From Marsupella aquatica (lineage: Eukaryota; Marchantiophyta): a stretch of DNA of 64,000 nt. Made by a program: the position numbers and the translations under genes. Numbering within the stretch: the stretch's first letter is position 1; the number at the start of each line of letters is the position of its first letter. The notes beneath the pieces were generated by a model. The model was not told where the DNA came from. It did not search any database and saw nothing but the letters and a program-made list of their open reading frames with translations. The stretch is taken from assembly GCA_973895155.1 (NCBI GenBank), contig OZ316893.1, forward strand, positions 13,764,001-13,828,000, written 5' to 3'. Positions 27,809 through 40,625 of the stretch are shown here, piece by piece.

Positions 27809-28450
27809 ACCCCATAAGCGGGGTTCCTACCACACCCGCCGCCCTCTCAATCCCGTCACACAAGATGATAATCGACAGATCGCTGCCCCAACCACGATCT
27901 GCCGCTTTTCTCTTCCCTTCACAAATAGCTACACTCAGCACGTCGAGATGGCCACCCCGGCCCCTCCACCACTCCGTGTGCAGCGATCACGCATGCATGC
28001 GACACACCGTCGAGCAAAGCGCATCCCACCCCTCGCCAATCCAATCAACGTCTTGAGTCTCGAGATCACGTGTTCCGAATCCTCCAATCTCTGTCCGCTC
28101 CCGCTTCTTACTTACTCCCTTACTTTCCTGACTGACTCAGCAGCCGTCCGAAAAATTGCACCACAACATCTCACCAGCGCATCTTGCTGGACTAAATCAG
28201 CCAGCCAAGCCTTCACTGCCTGCGTGCTTCTCTCTCTACCACCACCGTAATACCTCGAAGCGTCGAACAGTTCCTCTCTTCTCTTCTCTTCTCCTCTCGT
28301 CTTCTCTCCTCCCTCTCCGCTCCGCATTCCCTCCTCCTGCACCTCCACCTCCACCCTCGCCCGCCCGCGCACAGTTTCTTCGGGAAAAAGAGCAGGGGAG
28401 AGGCAAGAGTCGATATTAACGGGGGGGGGAAGCGAACGGAGATAGGGCAC
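27809..28450 (-). promoter_or_regulatory. 5' leader and presumed promoter of the CK2 gene
   Basis: Long CT-rich runs on the plus strand (GA-rich on the coding strand) occupy 28230-28370, as is common in plant leaders. ORFs here on both strands are low-complexity. A run of nine G's lies at about 28421. Confidence 0.35.
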
Positions 28451-28499
28451 AGCTGTGAGTTCGAATGTGGAGCGCCCTCGTTACCGCAGTTTGAGTAGT

Positions 28500-29020
28500 T
28501 CTGTACTGTGATGGTGTCCCGTACTCGTCCCTCATGTACGTTGAGGAGTGTCCCGGTAATACTACCAAGGACACTCCTCTATTTTGAACAAAATTATTGG
28601 GTTTAATACTAAGTATAGCATAATGACGGACTGGTCTGGTGTAACCCTGTGACCGTCCAGGTAATACTGCCAAGGACATTCCTCTATTTTGAAGACAATT
28701 ATTGGGTTTAATACTGAGTGTAGGGTAACTACTAACCACGGATTGGTCTGGGGTGTGTAACCCAAAAGTGAGGAAATGCTGACTGGTGGTAGCCGATAAG
28801 TTTTTCTGAGCTTTGTGTGAATAGGTTTCAGAGATTAACCCCAGTCCAAATAGTCATTATCATACTTAATACTTACCTGGAAGAAAGATTACCAGACAAC
28901 TCTTCCTGAGCACATGGTTATGGAAATGGTGGCACCTACAGAAGTAGAAAAAGTTACACACCGGTAACCTTTCTTCCTAATAGGAATTACGAAGGACACT
29001 CTTATATTTTGAACAAAATT
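28500..29020 (+). repeat. Interspersed GGTTAC repeat, copy 3
   Basis: It starts with two imperfect direct copies (about 28550 and 28655) of a module with AAGGACACTCCTCTATTTTG and ATTATTGGGTTTAATACT. It then gives AAAGTGAGGAAATGCTGACT, AGTCATTATCATACTTAATA, GGTTATGGAAATGGTGGCAC and GTTACACACCGGTAACC, as in copies 1 and 2. A third partial AAGGACACTCTTATATTTTG module closes it near 28992. No coding content. Confidence 0.7.
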
Positions 29021-29449
29021 ATTGGGTTGCATCATGGGATTGAGGAAGTGGAAGCCCGAATGAACCTTCAAGTTTGATGAATGCTCCTATGGACATTTGC
29101 AACTCGGCTGAACCTTTGCGAAACATACTTCTAGGCTTGGATGACACGCTTTACACTTAGGTATGAAGGGCGATCTGTAACTCCTCACACACCAGCTGTA
29201 GGGGGTATTCCATCTGTTGCAGTGTCGTGATAGTGAATTTTACTGGCGTCCTTGGTACAAATTGCGACAAGCTGCGATTGCGACGGGCCCAGATTCTTAC
29301 GATTAACTGTGATGGGGAAGCGTTGAGGTTATGATTAGTTGTGATGGGAAAGTGTGAGACATGAAGGAGCTAACCTAGGTTAGTTTTCTTAACCCACAAA
29401 CAAAAAGAGTGGCATTGTGATAAAGAGAAAATATTCAGTGGCAAGGTAC

Positions 29450-29740
29450 GTAGTATGCCAACAAAAATTGACAACCTAGTAAATCCCAGTTTCTGGAAAT
29501 TGGGACAAATTCAATTCTGGTGGACTTGGGAATTTTGATGGCTTGTTAAGGAGATTAGGACAAACCAAATTGGCCTTTTGGGGAAGGACAAATTAAAGTC
29601 TGGTGAGCTGGGAAAATATGCTCACCTATTTGGGGAAATTGGGACAAACCAAATTCTGGTGGGCTGGGAAGATATGTGACTTTCTCGGGAAATTAGGACA
29701 AACTCAATTTTAGACGGGAAAGCATGAAAATTTGTGAATG
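29450..29740 (+). repeat. GGGACAAACCAAATTCTGGTG degenerate tandem repeat
   Basis: Four to five units of roughly 60-75 bp share GAAATTGGGACAAACC, AATTCTGGTGGGCTGGGAA and ATATG. Units are diverged and vary in length. No gene overlaps. Confidence 0.6.
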
Positions 29741-30759
29741 AAGGGAAAAGCTCCCCTAAATGTGTTAGTCTTCTAAAATTTCTCTAACACACGTCCACTT
29801 TGTGTCAATAACCTCAGAAAAAGTTGTGACGGAGAAAGTTAGAATGGCCACTCACAACAGTCTAGGAGCAAGATTAATTTTTTTTTAAGATCAAAGTTTG
29901 TGAACCAGGACATTTTACTCTACAGCCAGAGGCAACGGAGAGTCCAAGATGTTTTTCACCCAGATGGTGACATGGGAGTTATCTACAGTGCTCTTTGCGC
30001 CTTTGCACCCATTGCGGGATACTGTAGTGCCATCTTGGTTGGTGCATGCAAAATAAATAATTATTCAAACTTCAGGCAAGTATCTTAAAAAATGCAGTCC
30101 TTTTGGAGCATAGAAGGAAACATGTCAAGTCAATTTCAACAATAATTTAACAATTGTGGTGTACACACTGGCTTTTCAACAACTTTGTGTGCAAGCTCTG
30201 TATGAACCAAGATGGCACTATGAAAGCACACTACCAAAAAATTTAAAAACACCAAGCTAGGAGACAAGATCCCAAAGCAGAATATCTAATACATGGAGAA
30301 AACAATAGAAAACCCAGAAGACAAAAGACAAAAGACCCAAAAAGCCAGAGCCCCATACTACAGCAAAGGAATAAAAGCCCTACTCAATAGTAACCTCAAA
30401 TGGCCCTATTACCAACAGCCTCAGCAGTCCACAGGATAACTAATGCCTGAGCCCTCTATATATAGAGCAACCTTTCCCCACCTTGCACACAAAAATAGAA
30501 CAAAAAATATTTGGAAGGCTAGAGTAAAGTTTAGAATACACTTTGGGTCAATTGAGACACACCCATCCTTGCACACGTCCAGTGAACAGAGCTACACTCC
30601 TGATCAAAGCCAATGATGAGGCAAATTTTTAAAAAACATGTCCAACTGGATTGCATCAAAGCCTGCTACCCCAAGTCTCATAGATTTTATGCTTGATTGA
30701 TAGATTCATGGATATGGTAACCCACCTTTAAGAGAGAATAATGGGGTTGAAACCCAAGG
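29741..30759. other. AT-rich spacer, no gene recognised
   Basis: Only short ORFs without domains are present. One 62-codon ORF near 29900 is not convincing. Confidence 0.35.
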
Positions 30760-31790
30760 TTTGATAGGTTTCCAAGCTAGTGAGGACTCTAGTCGACGAG
30801 CAATATTTCATCCTTCTGTCCACAAGAGATTTACTTACGACTCCTATAGACTTTCTCTTGTGATGACCAAAATGTTTCAATCCTCGCCCAATGGACCTCT
30901 TGAACCACCCATTCAGGATTTCGTGTCAGAAATTCTTATGACACAATTTTGCAGTTCTTACAACACGATGTTTGTAGGACCCACAATTGTCTAGCCTTGT
31001 TGGGTGCCCAATTGTTTGTCCAAATGGATACATAAATTGTGCAAGTGGTATCACAGCCAATCGCAAATTTGTCCATTTGATTTGTTCTTTGGACTCAAGC
31101 ATCTTTGGCCTCAAGCGTCCTTGCAAGGCCAGGAGCGATAGTGTTTTTATTAGTGTGACTTCTGAATACATTGTCCACCCTATATAGCAGCAGGCATGGT
31201 TGTGTTCATTTGGGTTGGCTTTGGCACTGAGCATTTCTGTAAGCTATGTCTAGATAGCATAATATTTTCTAGGGTGAGCTTTGAATACATTGTCCACCAT
31301 GTATACCAGGTAGACATACTTTTGTTAATTTGGACCGGCTTAAACACCAAGTGTCATGTAAGAAATTGTCAGCTCAAACCAGACAGCAAATGCAGAACAT
31401 GAGAGAGACACTCAATCACATGCTACACGAACGAGACACCACGAGTGGAGAAACTCCTGAAAGATCCATAGCATATGAGAATACAAGTGAAGAATGAGGG
31501 AAAGAATGCTCCCTCCAACCTATATCTTACAAGGGCAACTGAGATGTGTGGGTCTAATTAAGTGGATCTTATCATAATCTAACCAAGGGTCAACTAACTA
31601 AAGTTGGGAACTAGAGTCAGTTACTAAGATGTCTTTGTAGGGTCTCAAAGCGATCATTTTTCTAAGTGACTCTGAGCTTTGAATACATTGTCCACCATGT
31701 TTACCAAACATACATGCTTTTATCCATTTGGGTTGGCTTTGGCATCAACCGTCTTTGTAAGGCCATGGAGTGTAAAAATAATTGCATGCA
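30760..31790 (+). repeat. Repeat family R31, copy 1, with internal tandem module
   Basis: A leading part (AGGATTTCGTGTCAGAAATT, then GTTGGGTGCCCAATTGTTTG and TCCAAATGGATACAT) is followed by three or more modules reading GAATACATTGTCCACC, CATTTGGGTTGGCTTTGGCA and TGTAAGGCC (about 31150, 31270, 31680). The same order occurs inverted at 50720-51330. No domain is visible in any frame. Confidence 0.65.
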
Positions 31791-32374
31791 TTTACAACCC
31801 CCGATATATAATTAAGTAAGCATTTTGGGCCAAGGAAAATCAAAGGAGAAATTGCACACCATAAACTTAGATTGGCCCCATGATGTTGTTTGGGCGCTCC
31901 TTCAGTGCAGTTTGCTCATCTTCAAGGGTAGTCATAGCTATCTTCAGCAGAATAGGAAGCTCGGCCAACAAGTAGGCATCACGAGAAAATGCCAATGAAA
32001 TGAAAACACAATGAGAAACAAAAGTGGTTCCCAACGAATTTTGTATGTTATTAAAATCCAACGACAACCCAAATATCATGTATACAAATAACAAAAACAT
32101 TGAGACCACATAGTATATATGTGTTCAGTTCTATGTGCACCGCCAAGAGAAGATCACAATGAAACATCAAATGTTTATCACCATAGCTTGGCTCACTCCA
32201 AGCTCTATTGCCCATCTCCTCTCCCTAGGTCTTTCACCTGAAACCCAACTATGTAGAATGAGCCTCACAAGGTACTATCCTCAACTATAGAGAGCCACTG
32301 AGTAGGGCTACTAGCTAACTAGAGTTATCAAATCAATCACAATTAGTTGTCATCAAGGTAATATTCATCCCAAT
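31791..32374. other. Spacer before the second solo LTR
   Basis: AT-rich DNA without recognisable genes or repeats. Confidence 0.3.
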
Positions 32375-32691
32375 TGTTGAGCATAGACGACAATCACAAC
32401 GGGAAACACATGACACATCTATTGCACAAGTAGTCCACAAAAAAATACATGATTCACCTCGTCCATGAGAACACACAATAAAGCTTATTGAACTCTAAAT
32501 CCGTCGCCCATACCAAGTCTCCAATGTGTAAGCTCTCCTCATTTCTCAAGTGGCTCCCTAACAATGAGCCTTAGTTCTACTTATCCTAGTAAACACCGCT
32601 GAGGGTATAGTGTGCAACATAGTCTCCAACTATGGTTAGCCTAACTATGGTTACATGCGATAACTCTAGACGTAAGAGTAAATACCTGACA
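32375..32691 (+). mobile_element. Solo LTR, family copy 2
   Basis: It begins TGTTGAGCATAGACGACAAT and ends TACCTGACA, matching the LTR at 14831-15251 across most of its length, for example AGTGGCTCCCTAACAATGAG and GACGTAAGAGTAAATACC. The flanks are CCAAT (32370-32374) and CCAAC (32692-32696), a target duplication with one mismatch. It lacks the internal TAGTTGTACC array of copy 1. Confidence 0.75.
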
Positions 32692-33654
32692 CCAACATCA
32701 TAAACGCTAGGGCAGGCACATTTAAATTTAAATTTCATTACAATGTGCCCAATGTATTCACACAAGGAGGAAGTCAAGGAGCTGTGGCGCTTATGTGTTC
32801 CAATGCATGTGATCAAGAACTTCCTCAACTGCATAGTTACCCCCTGCCATGTTACTAACACAAAATCAACCATTGTAATATGAGGCTACATAGTCAACAC
32901 AGCTACGTGGTGGCGCACAGAACATGGTTGTGAGGAGTGGTCCCAAGGGCCAATGGGAGAGAATATCAAACATTTGATCCATTGGGAGAGAAATCTGAAA
33001 CTTTTGGTTCATCATGAGGTCTATCCATGAGGTCCACTTAGTATCTCTCTTCCATCCTCATGGCAAAACAAGGGACATTGACAGGTACCCGCATTCACAG
33101 ATGACCTGCCCCCATTTTTCACCAGATAGTGACAATGGAGTTTTAAAATGCTCTCCTTGCCTCCACACTCCCACCCATCTTCCAACACAAAAATGGAAAA
33201 ATGTCCCTTGCTCACCTCACTCGAGCCTCATTTAGAACAACATTTTCTTGTTATGTGTTTTTCAAAAGTGAGAACTCCATCTTTGCACAATTGTTTCTCA
33301 CTCAACACATAAATAAGTCTACAAACCTGGTCAAGCCTGGATGAGTAAACTTTAAAAAAATGTTGATGCACACTTACGAGGTTGTAAAGGGAAGAGGGGG
33401 GGTGGGGGGGGGGGGGGGGGCGCTAGAGGGGCATCTATACAGGCCCAATTGTTTGGTTTTGTTTTGTGCTATGGATTGTTAAATAAACTTGTACATGAGC
33501 ATTTGTATAGGAGAACTTGGGGGGAGAGGCCTGAAAACTTGTTTTTTCTTTGGTGTGACTTTTCTGTTAAACAACAGAAGTCATGCATGACTCTATCAAA
33601 GAGAGAAGTGCTCAAAACCTCTTAGGTTTTTTTTTCACTTTCCAGTCATGTCCT
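32692..33654. other. Spacer with a poly-G run
   Basis: A run of G interrupted by one T occupies about 33396-33420 and could adopt unusual structure or be an assembly weak point. The CCATTGGGAGAGAA phrase recurs near 32950 and 32980. No gene is recognised. Confidence 0.4.
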
Positions 33655-33774
33655 CCCCCATCGTTCCAGTCCCCTCCACAATTCCAGGAAAATGACACTA
33701 CTTTAGGGTGAGCTCCCCCATCATTCCAGTCCCCTCCACAATTCCAGGAAAATGACACTACTTTTGGGTGAGCT
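33655..33774 (+). repeat. Two head-to-tail 60-bp repeats
   Basis: CAGTCCCCTCCACAATTCC and AGGAAAATGACACTACTTT recur exactly 60 bp apart with only a few differences between copies. Confidence 0.85.
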
Positions 33775-33892
33775 GGTGTATTACCAGAAGGTTCCTGCAT
33801 TGAAACAACCACACGACCAAATAGTATCCTTTCGTGAGATTGTGGAGCAATATGGAACGAAAGAGAAGAAGAATGAGAGTACAGTATAAAAG

Positions 33893-34155
33893 GGAGAAGT
33901 CTTGGACACTTCCCCCTTTCATATGGCTATGGCTAGTGGGAGCAATATGGACCAAAAGTGAGAAGTCTTGGACACTTCCCCCTTTCATATGGCTATGGCT
34001 AGTGGGAGCAATATGGACCAAAAGGGAGAAGTCTTGGACACTTCCCCCTTTCATATGGCTATGGCTAGTGGGAGCAATATGGACCAAAAGAGGAGAAGAA
34101 TGAGAGTACAGTAGAAAAAGGGAGAAGTCTTGGACACTTCCCCACTTTTATATGG
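33893..34155 (+). repeat. 66-bp tandem repeat, three full and one partial copy
   Basis: The phrase CTTGGACACTTCCCCCTTTC starts at 33901, 33967 and 34033; a fourth, diverged copy begins near 34127. Units are almost identical. The 66-bp length is a multiple of three, so both strands stay open and show 22-residue repeats, but these match no family I know. Confidence 0.85.
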
Positions 34156-34717
34156 CTAGTGGCGGCTTAAATGGGTTTCCAAACAGTTGTTTCTCATAAA
34201 CTTCAGAGAGTACGTTCCAGTGGACATACTTTCCAAGAAAGGCCAGGACCTCAGGAGAAACCAAGCCCGCATCATGCTGCTGTCATGTGTAAAGCTTCCT
34301 GGAATTCAGGATGCTTTGACATGGAGTACTTCAAGAATGAACCCAAACCAACCTTAATACAGGTAGAAGGATTTTGCTATTTACAAACTTCCGATCCAAG
34401 ACCATGCAGCGAGTTTGGAACGCTTCTTCCTGATGTCTTAAATACGTATTTGAGACAACCGTCCTGACTCAATGGGAAATGCTATCAATGCTTTTTTCCC
34501 GTATTTGAGACAACCGTCACTCAAGGGGGCATGCTGTCAGTGCCTTTTTTCCCCAAATCGTTTTCTACTAAATGGAGAGAAATTCTATTCAATAGTGACT
34601 TCCAATAAGTTCTTTATGGAACTTAATGCTCGTGATCTTTAATTAAACTTACAGTTTTCGAAATTTGACTTGGAGAAAACTAATTCATTCAGGCTTGCTG
34701 ATAAGTTGCTCTTGGTT
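34156..34717. other. Downstream region of the CBR1 gene
   Basis: The segment contains a short direct repeat, GTATTTGAGACAACCGTC, at about 34446 and 34501. It should include the 3' UTR of the reductase gene. No gene is recognised. Confidence 0.4.
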
Positions 34718-37322
34718 TCAAAATTGAAACTGCATCTCCTTGGTGTATCCAAGAGCATCTTTATGCGCTTGCATAGCCTTATTCATAGGAGGAGGTCCGC
34801 ACCTTAAAATCTGCGGTACAAAATACTACTGGTAAGCAGTTTGCAGATAAGACATATACTGGATGCCTAAATCAGGAGGTGAGGGGGTAAAGTCAGCCAT
34901 AGTCTAGGCCCACCAGAAATCCAACCAAATGAAAAGTACTTAAAGCTTGCCCATGACTAGACCTACGAAGTGCATGCTATCTTACAATGTCCTGCTCCCT
35001 ATTGGGCATCATGAACACCAAGTCATTACAACTGAACCATTACCTTAATATCCTCTGCAGGTGGAGGAAGATGTGTCTTAACCATGTCCATTGATACGAA
35101 ACCAACACCACCTTCCCAGTCAGCCGGGGGCTGCATCACAAAAACAGGTAAGACACAAACATAAGATGCTTTGACGCATAAGACAACCGGTCTTGTACAA
35201 TTAGAGATAATGGAGTATTTCTGCCCCACTGTACATTTGATTTGTGCATGCTATTCAGCTATCCCCCAACCACAGCTCGCGAGATGTCATTATCTAAAGC
35301 TCAAAAGAACAGGAGGTGAGAGCTTTAGACAGTACCTCATTCAGGACATAATAAACTTTAAAGCGATCAGGATAGATCTTTGAGAAAGTATCAAGCTCCT
35401 CCTGGGACACAAAAATAAACAGATAATGAGCTTTAAAGCCGATCGATTGCACTTTTTCCCGATAACAAGACAGTCACCACACTGAGTCCCAAAACCTAAC
35501 TTACATATTTCCAGATTTCGGGAACGACACGAAGAACTTGACAACAGCGACTGACCCTCGATCGTCATTGCAACACATGCAACATTGACATGGTCATATT
35601 TGCAATAAAGATATCACGGCTTAGCTAATTCGTAGATGCCAGGGCCCTATTTACGTTATGACGCAGACATTGCTCTCTGAGCTTAAATAGCTGACCTTCA
35701 ATAGAATGTCCTCAGCGGTAACATTTGCATATATCAGATGAATCTTCGTCTTATCTTTCGGATTCTCCAGAATTGCCCTCGCGACCTGTATCAGGAGCTT
35801 GCAAATAAGTAACTTGGAATTTCACGGATGTACATTTGGGGACCGACAGGACATGGGTACCTAAATTGTTTCAACGGAGGTCTCGCACAAAATACGGGGC
35901 CAGAGTCGCCATCTACCTTCCGAAACCAACCTTTGATTCTGGGAACTGTTTTTATCAAGTTCAACAAGCAATACTGCAGTAATGATACCTGAAACATCGG
36001 GGTGATTCCAGTACCGCCCGCGAGCATTCCAAACGCTCTCACTTGATTTGGTGTATATCGGAATCTTCCCTGCAGTCATGAGTAATTGCTAAGAAATGTC
36101 GGAATATCGTTACCAGAACCCACAATTCTTTACAAGTTAACCATTGCATCAGATAGAAAGTCGTCTGGATCAAATTCTTTTTGTCAGACTGTGTTGTGCT
36201 CATGCTCGAAGGATCGGGACAAAGATAACGCCGTTTTCTTAAACTGTCCTCAACTTCAATTTTGCTTATTTTGATGGCCAATGTTTTGGATGCACAAGTG
36301 AGTTCCTATACTTCAAAATTTAAAACACTCACCTTAGGCCCCTTGGCTTCCAAGAAGTCCCCTTCGTTCATTCTGCCCAGATATCCTGACATTCGACCTT
36401 GAGCATAAACCTAGCACAGGTGAAAGTAGCAGGATTAAAAACAAAAGTTTCAATCTTATACAATATCTACCAGTGCTCCTTTCCGATAATCATTTGCCTT
36501 GACGAAAAGAGACCGCAAGAATGAAGAGAAATTGCACCTTCACCACCAAATCAAAATGCCCCAAATCTGAGTCTAAGGTTGTGGGTGTGTAAGGCTTCAT
36601 GACCTCCTCCCCCTCTAGATCTTTTCCCCTGCGAACCGCGAAAGCAGAATTCAGATATAGATTCAATGTCCTGAGAATTCAATGAGGTGGCATCGAAGAT
36701 ATTAAAGATCAAAACTATTATAAGTCCAAAGAGGACTAGACAGCACTTCTCTACCTGCAGCTGACATGTTGCCCAATGGGAAGGCCGAGGACAGAGGTCG
36801 GAGTTGGCAAATCAAAGCGAAGCTTTACGACGTTGTGGCTCACTTGGATCTTCTTTGATAGCTTGAACTTTTTCCATTCATTCGGGTCAAGGACGGCTGC
36901 TCCCACCACCAACACAAGGTCAGAATGAACTTGGGGCGATTTCAAGTGTCCTTCGATATTCCTCAGCACAGTTTGGTAGGTGTGGTCAAAAGCACACCAA
37001 CCAAACTTCCAATGCAGCATGGCTGACAACCTTCATATTGCTAGATTGAGGAAGATACGACGAAGTACCAGAAAACAACCTCAAGGGTAAGAGCAGAGGA
37101 GAGGAGAGATTTGTAGCGAAAATCCTCTTTGGAGCCGTTGACTCATCATTGCGAGTCACAAAAAATCAGAATTAAAGAGTGTGAGAAAGACGACGTACTC
37201 TTTTTGCGAAGCACGAGGAAGAAATACGCCGATCCGGCCAAGACTGCCACCAGAGCCACGGCCAGACCCGCCTGCGTTGCCGGATCATCCAGAAAAGAAC
37301 TTCCTGCTTCGGACGATGCCAT
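34718..37322 (-). CDS. CBR1: NADH-cytochrome b5 reductase
   Basis: Nine exons join in phase (descending): 37322-37199, 36896-36755, 36628-36538, 36410-36333, 36069-35989, 35785-35696, 35401-35336, 35130-35044, 34810-34718, giving 283 residues. A single N-terminal membrane segment lies at about residues 18-38 ([20 protein letters not shown]) followed by RKK, so the enzyme should be anchored facing the cytosol. The FAD-binding motif is KPYTPTT (100-106), GRMSGYL follows, and the NADH-binding part shows [12 protein letters not shown] (159-170) and CGPPPM (257-262); the C-terminus is EMQFQF, as in Arabidopsis CBR1. The enzyme passes electrons from NADH through FAD to cytochrome b5, feeding desaturases and other ER oxidases. 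The start at 37322 was chosen because the downstream protein matches family length; an in-frame ATG at 37352 would add ten residues. The intron 1 donor (A then GTACGT) is the least certain border. Confidence 0.95.
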
Positions 37323-38033
37323 CTTTCCTTCCTGAGACGGACAGACAGACACTGCTGCCTAACGTCTCCCCCGCGCTTCGCTTGTAGTTGCCTCCTGCCG
37401 TTTCTTCGCCTGTAGGGCTCAAGAGCAAGAACCACTCTCTGCCTCAAAACTCAAAACTCAAGAGCAAGCACTTCTCTCTGCCTTAAAACTCAAAATTGAA
37501 AGCTCAAGCTCAAGCTCAAGTAAGCACCACTCCCTGCCCAAAACTCAAAACCCAGAAGCGCAACTCACGTCGGTGATCGAATGCCTCGACTTCTCGAGCA
37601 ATTCTCGATCACTTCTGGTTGAGCACGAGAGGAAGACCAGTGGTTGGGAAGACAACTTTTAGGCGCATGGCGCGACCAAAACAGTGCTGGCCGGCGGAAC
37701 ACCGTCCGTTCTGCTACGGTGCTCTCCTCCGAGGGTGCGGTGCACGAGAGTTGAATGCGACGAGATCGACCGTTCGTTCACAATCTGACGGGTTAAGAGG
37801 GGCCCATTTTCTTTCGGCACACAGAGCAGTTCCGCAGTTCTTTGAGCATCATTCTTGCGTTGAAAATACCGCACTGCCTTGACAATTACGTAGTGCCATC
37901 AAGGACGAGAATATGCCTTTAAAAAAAAGGTCAAAATCTGTAGGTGAACCCCACTTTTGGATGGGATATGTGTTCAAAAAGATTTGAATATCTCCAGCTG
38001 GATTGGATATAGCATGTTCATCATGGAACATGT
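37323..38033 (-). promoter_or_regulatory. 5' leader and presumed promoter of CBR1
   Basis: Repeats of AAAACTCAAAACTCAAGAGC and AGCTCAAGCTCAAG lie at about 37425-37530. Short ORFs on both strands lack domains. No transcription start can be fixed. Confidence 0.35.
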
Positions 38034-38520
38034 GATATTTTGTCTTGTAATGATATGTGAGTGAATCAATAAAAGAGTAGAACTAGAATAAGACATACAA
38101 AGAAAAGCACATAATGACCAATAAAAAAGGACAAATAAAAATACAGTCATGATCAACTAAAAGTACAGTCAAGAATAAGACATGACATGTAAAGAAAAGC
38201 ACATAATGACCAATAAAAAAGGACAAATAAAAAATACAGTCAATGACCAACTAAAAGTACAGTCAGGTGCTATGACATAAAGACACCAGTATGTGTGCAC
38301 TTAATTCAATTTGCCTTATTAATGACACCCAATTCAATAAAAACCATAAACTTAGTGAAGAAAGTCATGAGTGAAACTTAAGACACCATGTGTTCGTGTT
38401 TAATTAGAATCATTGTTCTCTCAAAAGAGAAAATTAAGAGGGCTGCCAAAATGAGTTCAAAATGATACCAAAATTTAAAGGGGTTAAAAAAATTCACATA
38501 TCATTACAAGACAAAATATC
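38034..38520. mobile_element. MITE-like element with 27-bp perfect terminal inverted repeats
   Basis: The left end 38034-38060 (starting GATATTTTGTCTTGTAATGA) is the exact reverse complement of 38494-38520. The interior is AT-rich and non-coding, and includes an 87-bp direct duplication. I do not see a convincing target-site duplication next to these ends, so the superfamily stays open, and the true borders may lie a few bases away. Confidence 0.65.
38085..38264 (+). repeat. 87-bp tandem duplication inside the MITE-like element
   Basis: AGAATAAGACAT begins at 38085 and again at 38172. Both copies continue with AAAGAAAAGCACATAATGAC and end in CTAAAAGTACAGTCA, with a handful of small differences. 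Confidence 0.8.
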
Positions 38521-40449
38521 AAGCATTATATTTTGTATTATTTTGTATTATTTTGTCATTGAGCTGGTGACTGCACCTTTTTTTCCCAGGCTTTTGCCCT
38601 AACAGCAAGCCGGGGATCTTCCACTGCCTCCATAGCTCAAATGACACCTTTCAAAGTCCCCCCTTCCCTGCTAGCTCATGCCTAAAAGCAAGACCTGGCC
38701 CAAGTTTTGGCCTTGTTTTCTGGCGGTCAGCAGCCCGGATACCTTTCAAGATACCCAAACTTTGAGACACCCTAATGGGTAGGCCTGCCCCACTTTCTCA
38801 TTTTTTTGAAACAAAAGGCTGTATACCAAGTGAGAAGGCAGGACCACCCAAGCAACAAAAAAACACCAGCCTTAAAAGGACCAAGGGAGAGGCAAGCCCC
38901 ACCCCAAACAACAAGGTCAATAAGGCCAAAGAGCCCAAAAATACCAGCAGTCCATGCTATCCCCCGAGTGCCATTAGTCTGCCATTGATCCATGTCTGGG
39001 TCAGTTCCCAATATCTCTTACACCTAGACAACAGGAACGGGAAGCAGCCTCCCTAATTGCTCGGCCTAAGAGCATTGGTTAGCCTGGAAGATGCCTCTTG
39101 TCCTTATTCCCGGGATCAAGCAAAAGATTAATAATAATTGACTGACTAACTACAGTAAATATTTTAGAGTGCTTGATACCTCAAAAGAATTTTGAGATAT
39201 AGATATTGGTAAGAATGTTCTAAGCATCTTGTGTTGTTTACTGACTTTTCAGTGTTGTTTTTAAAGTTAAAAACTGAACCAGGAGAAATCACATTTTGGC
39301 AGTATGTTATTTCTTTGGATTTAACAGTAATTAATTATTCCATGCCGGTCCTTCGGGAACAGGGACACTACAGTAAGTCCAAGTTCTGTTTGCTTCCCCG
39401 CTTGCGGTCATGTGCTGGATGGGATCTTCATCCAAACCTTTGAATGCGGATGGGATCCCCAAAATACTCTTTTCTGAGAATCAAACACATTTACTCTAGA
39501 TCTATGTCATCCTAGTAGCAATACGTCGATCTCATCCAAAGCTTAAGAATCATATCCAGTCAAAGGTTTCAGGATGAGGATCCTTTCCAACTTATAGCTC
39601 TCATTGATGGAGAATTGCTTTTGGGTTTGTTTTCTTCCTTGTAGTAAAGATTCAGTCAGTGCGAGAAAAAAAAGGAACTTAAAGTTCTGAGAAATCAGAA
39701 CATTTGATAAGATGCTCAGATGGACCATGGCAACACACATGCATGAACCATTTTGAAATATCATTCTTCATTTCAATAACACCTTCAATTAAATAACACG
39801 GTTTCATTGTATAAATGCTCACTTATTTGAGATGCTTGAAAATGTCTGGTCGATTGGAGTCTGAAGTCACATGTTATGGGTCCATCCTGGGGTCCATCTG
39901 AGAGTACGAATGGAGGCCACCAGACAGGGGGATGTCCCTGCAAAGGAGCAACCCACACAAGGGATCAAAGGACAAGTGTCAGCCCTAAGGACGCAAGGCC
40001 CCATGTCAAGTGGGACCACAGGTTGTTCTCATGTGTTGCGTCAAAATAATGTAGTCTTCACATCCTATTGAACGTTTCAGTCGGGGAGGGGGGGGCGGAC
40101 AAGGGCTAAGCCGCCAATGGGCCAGAGATATCTCTCTCCAGAATTGATTCCGGACCCCCATGGGAAGAACCTTCCAAAATTCCTGGAAACACATGCTGCC
40201 ACATCAGTACTATTGGTCACAAACAAGAACATAGTAATGCAGGAAGAACCAAATGTGATTTCATGTTTGAGGCAAGGCAAAGAAAAACAGTTAGACCCCG
40301 CAACTATAAAAACAGCGGAAAACTGAAAAGAAACACTTCAAATAAACAAAGAAATAGGTAAAACAAGGGTAAAAGAAAATAATCTTTGGAGTGGGTTGTC
40401 ATTGATATATCAGTGTTTTTTGGTACATTATTTGGATTTTCTATTCGGT
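38521..40449. other. Intergenic DNA, no gene recognised
   Basis: Short ORFs only. ATTTTGTATT is repeated three times at about 38530. A poly-G run is found near 40087. Confidence 0.35.
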
Positions 40450-40625
40450 TGGCAAACTTTAACAACCATGGGTAGGAAGAAACTCTTCAGTTTCTATGGT
40501 AAAATAAGAAACTCTTTGGCTACTTTGGACATAGGAATACCAAAAGAATGTAAGAAACCCTTTGGTTACCATGGGAATACCAAGGGAATGCAAGCAACCC
40601 CTTGGTTACTTTAACATTTTGCATT
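40450..40625 (+). repeat. GAAACCCTTTGGTTACC short tandem repeat
   Basis: Three to four diverged units near 40 bp contain AAGAAACTCTTTGGCTACTT, GGGAATACCAAGGGAATG and close variants. No coding content. Confidence 0.55.

Noticed and set aside
33834-34103. Repetitive ORFs on both strands with 22-residue units
   Set aside because: Explained by a 66-bp tandem repeat divisible by three; treated as a repeat, not a gene.
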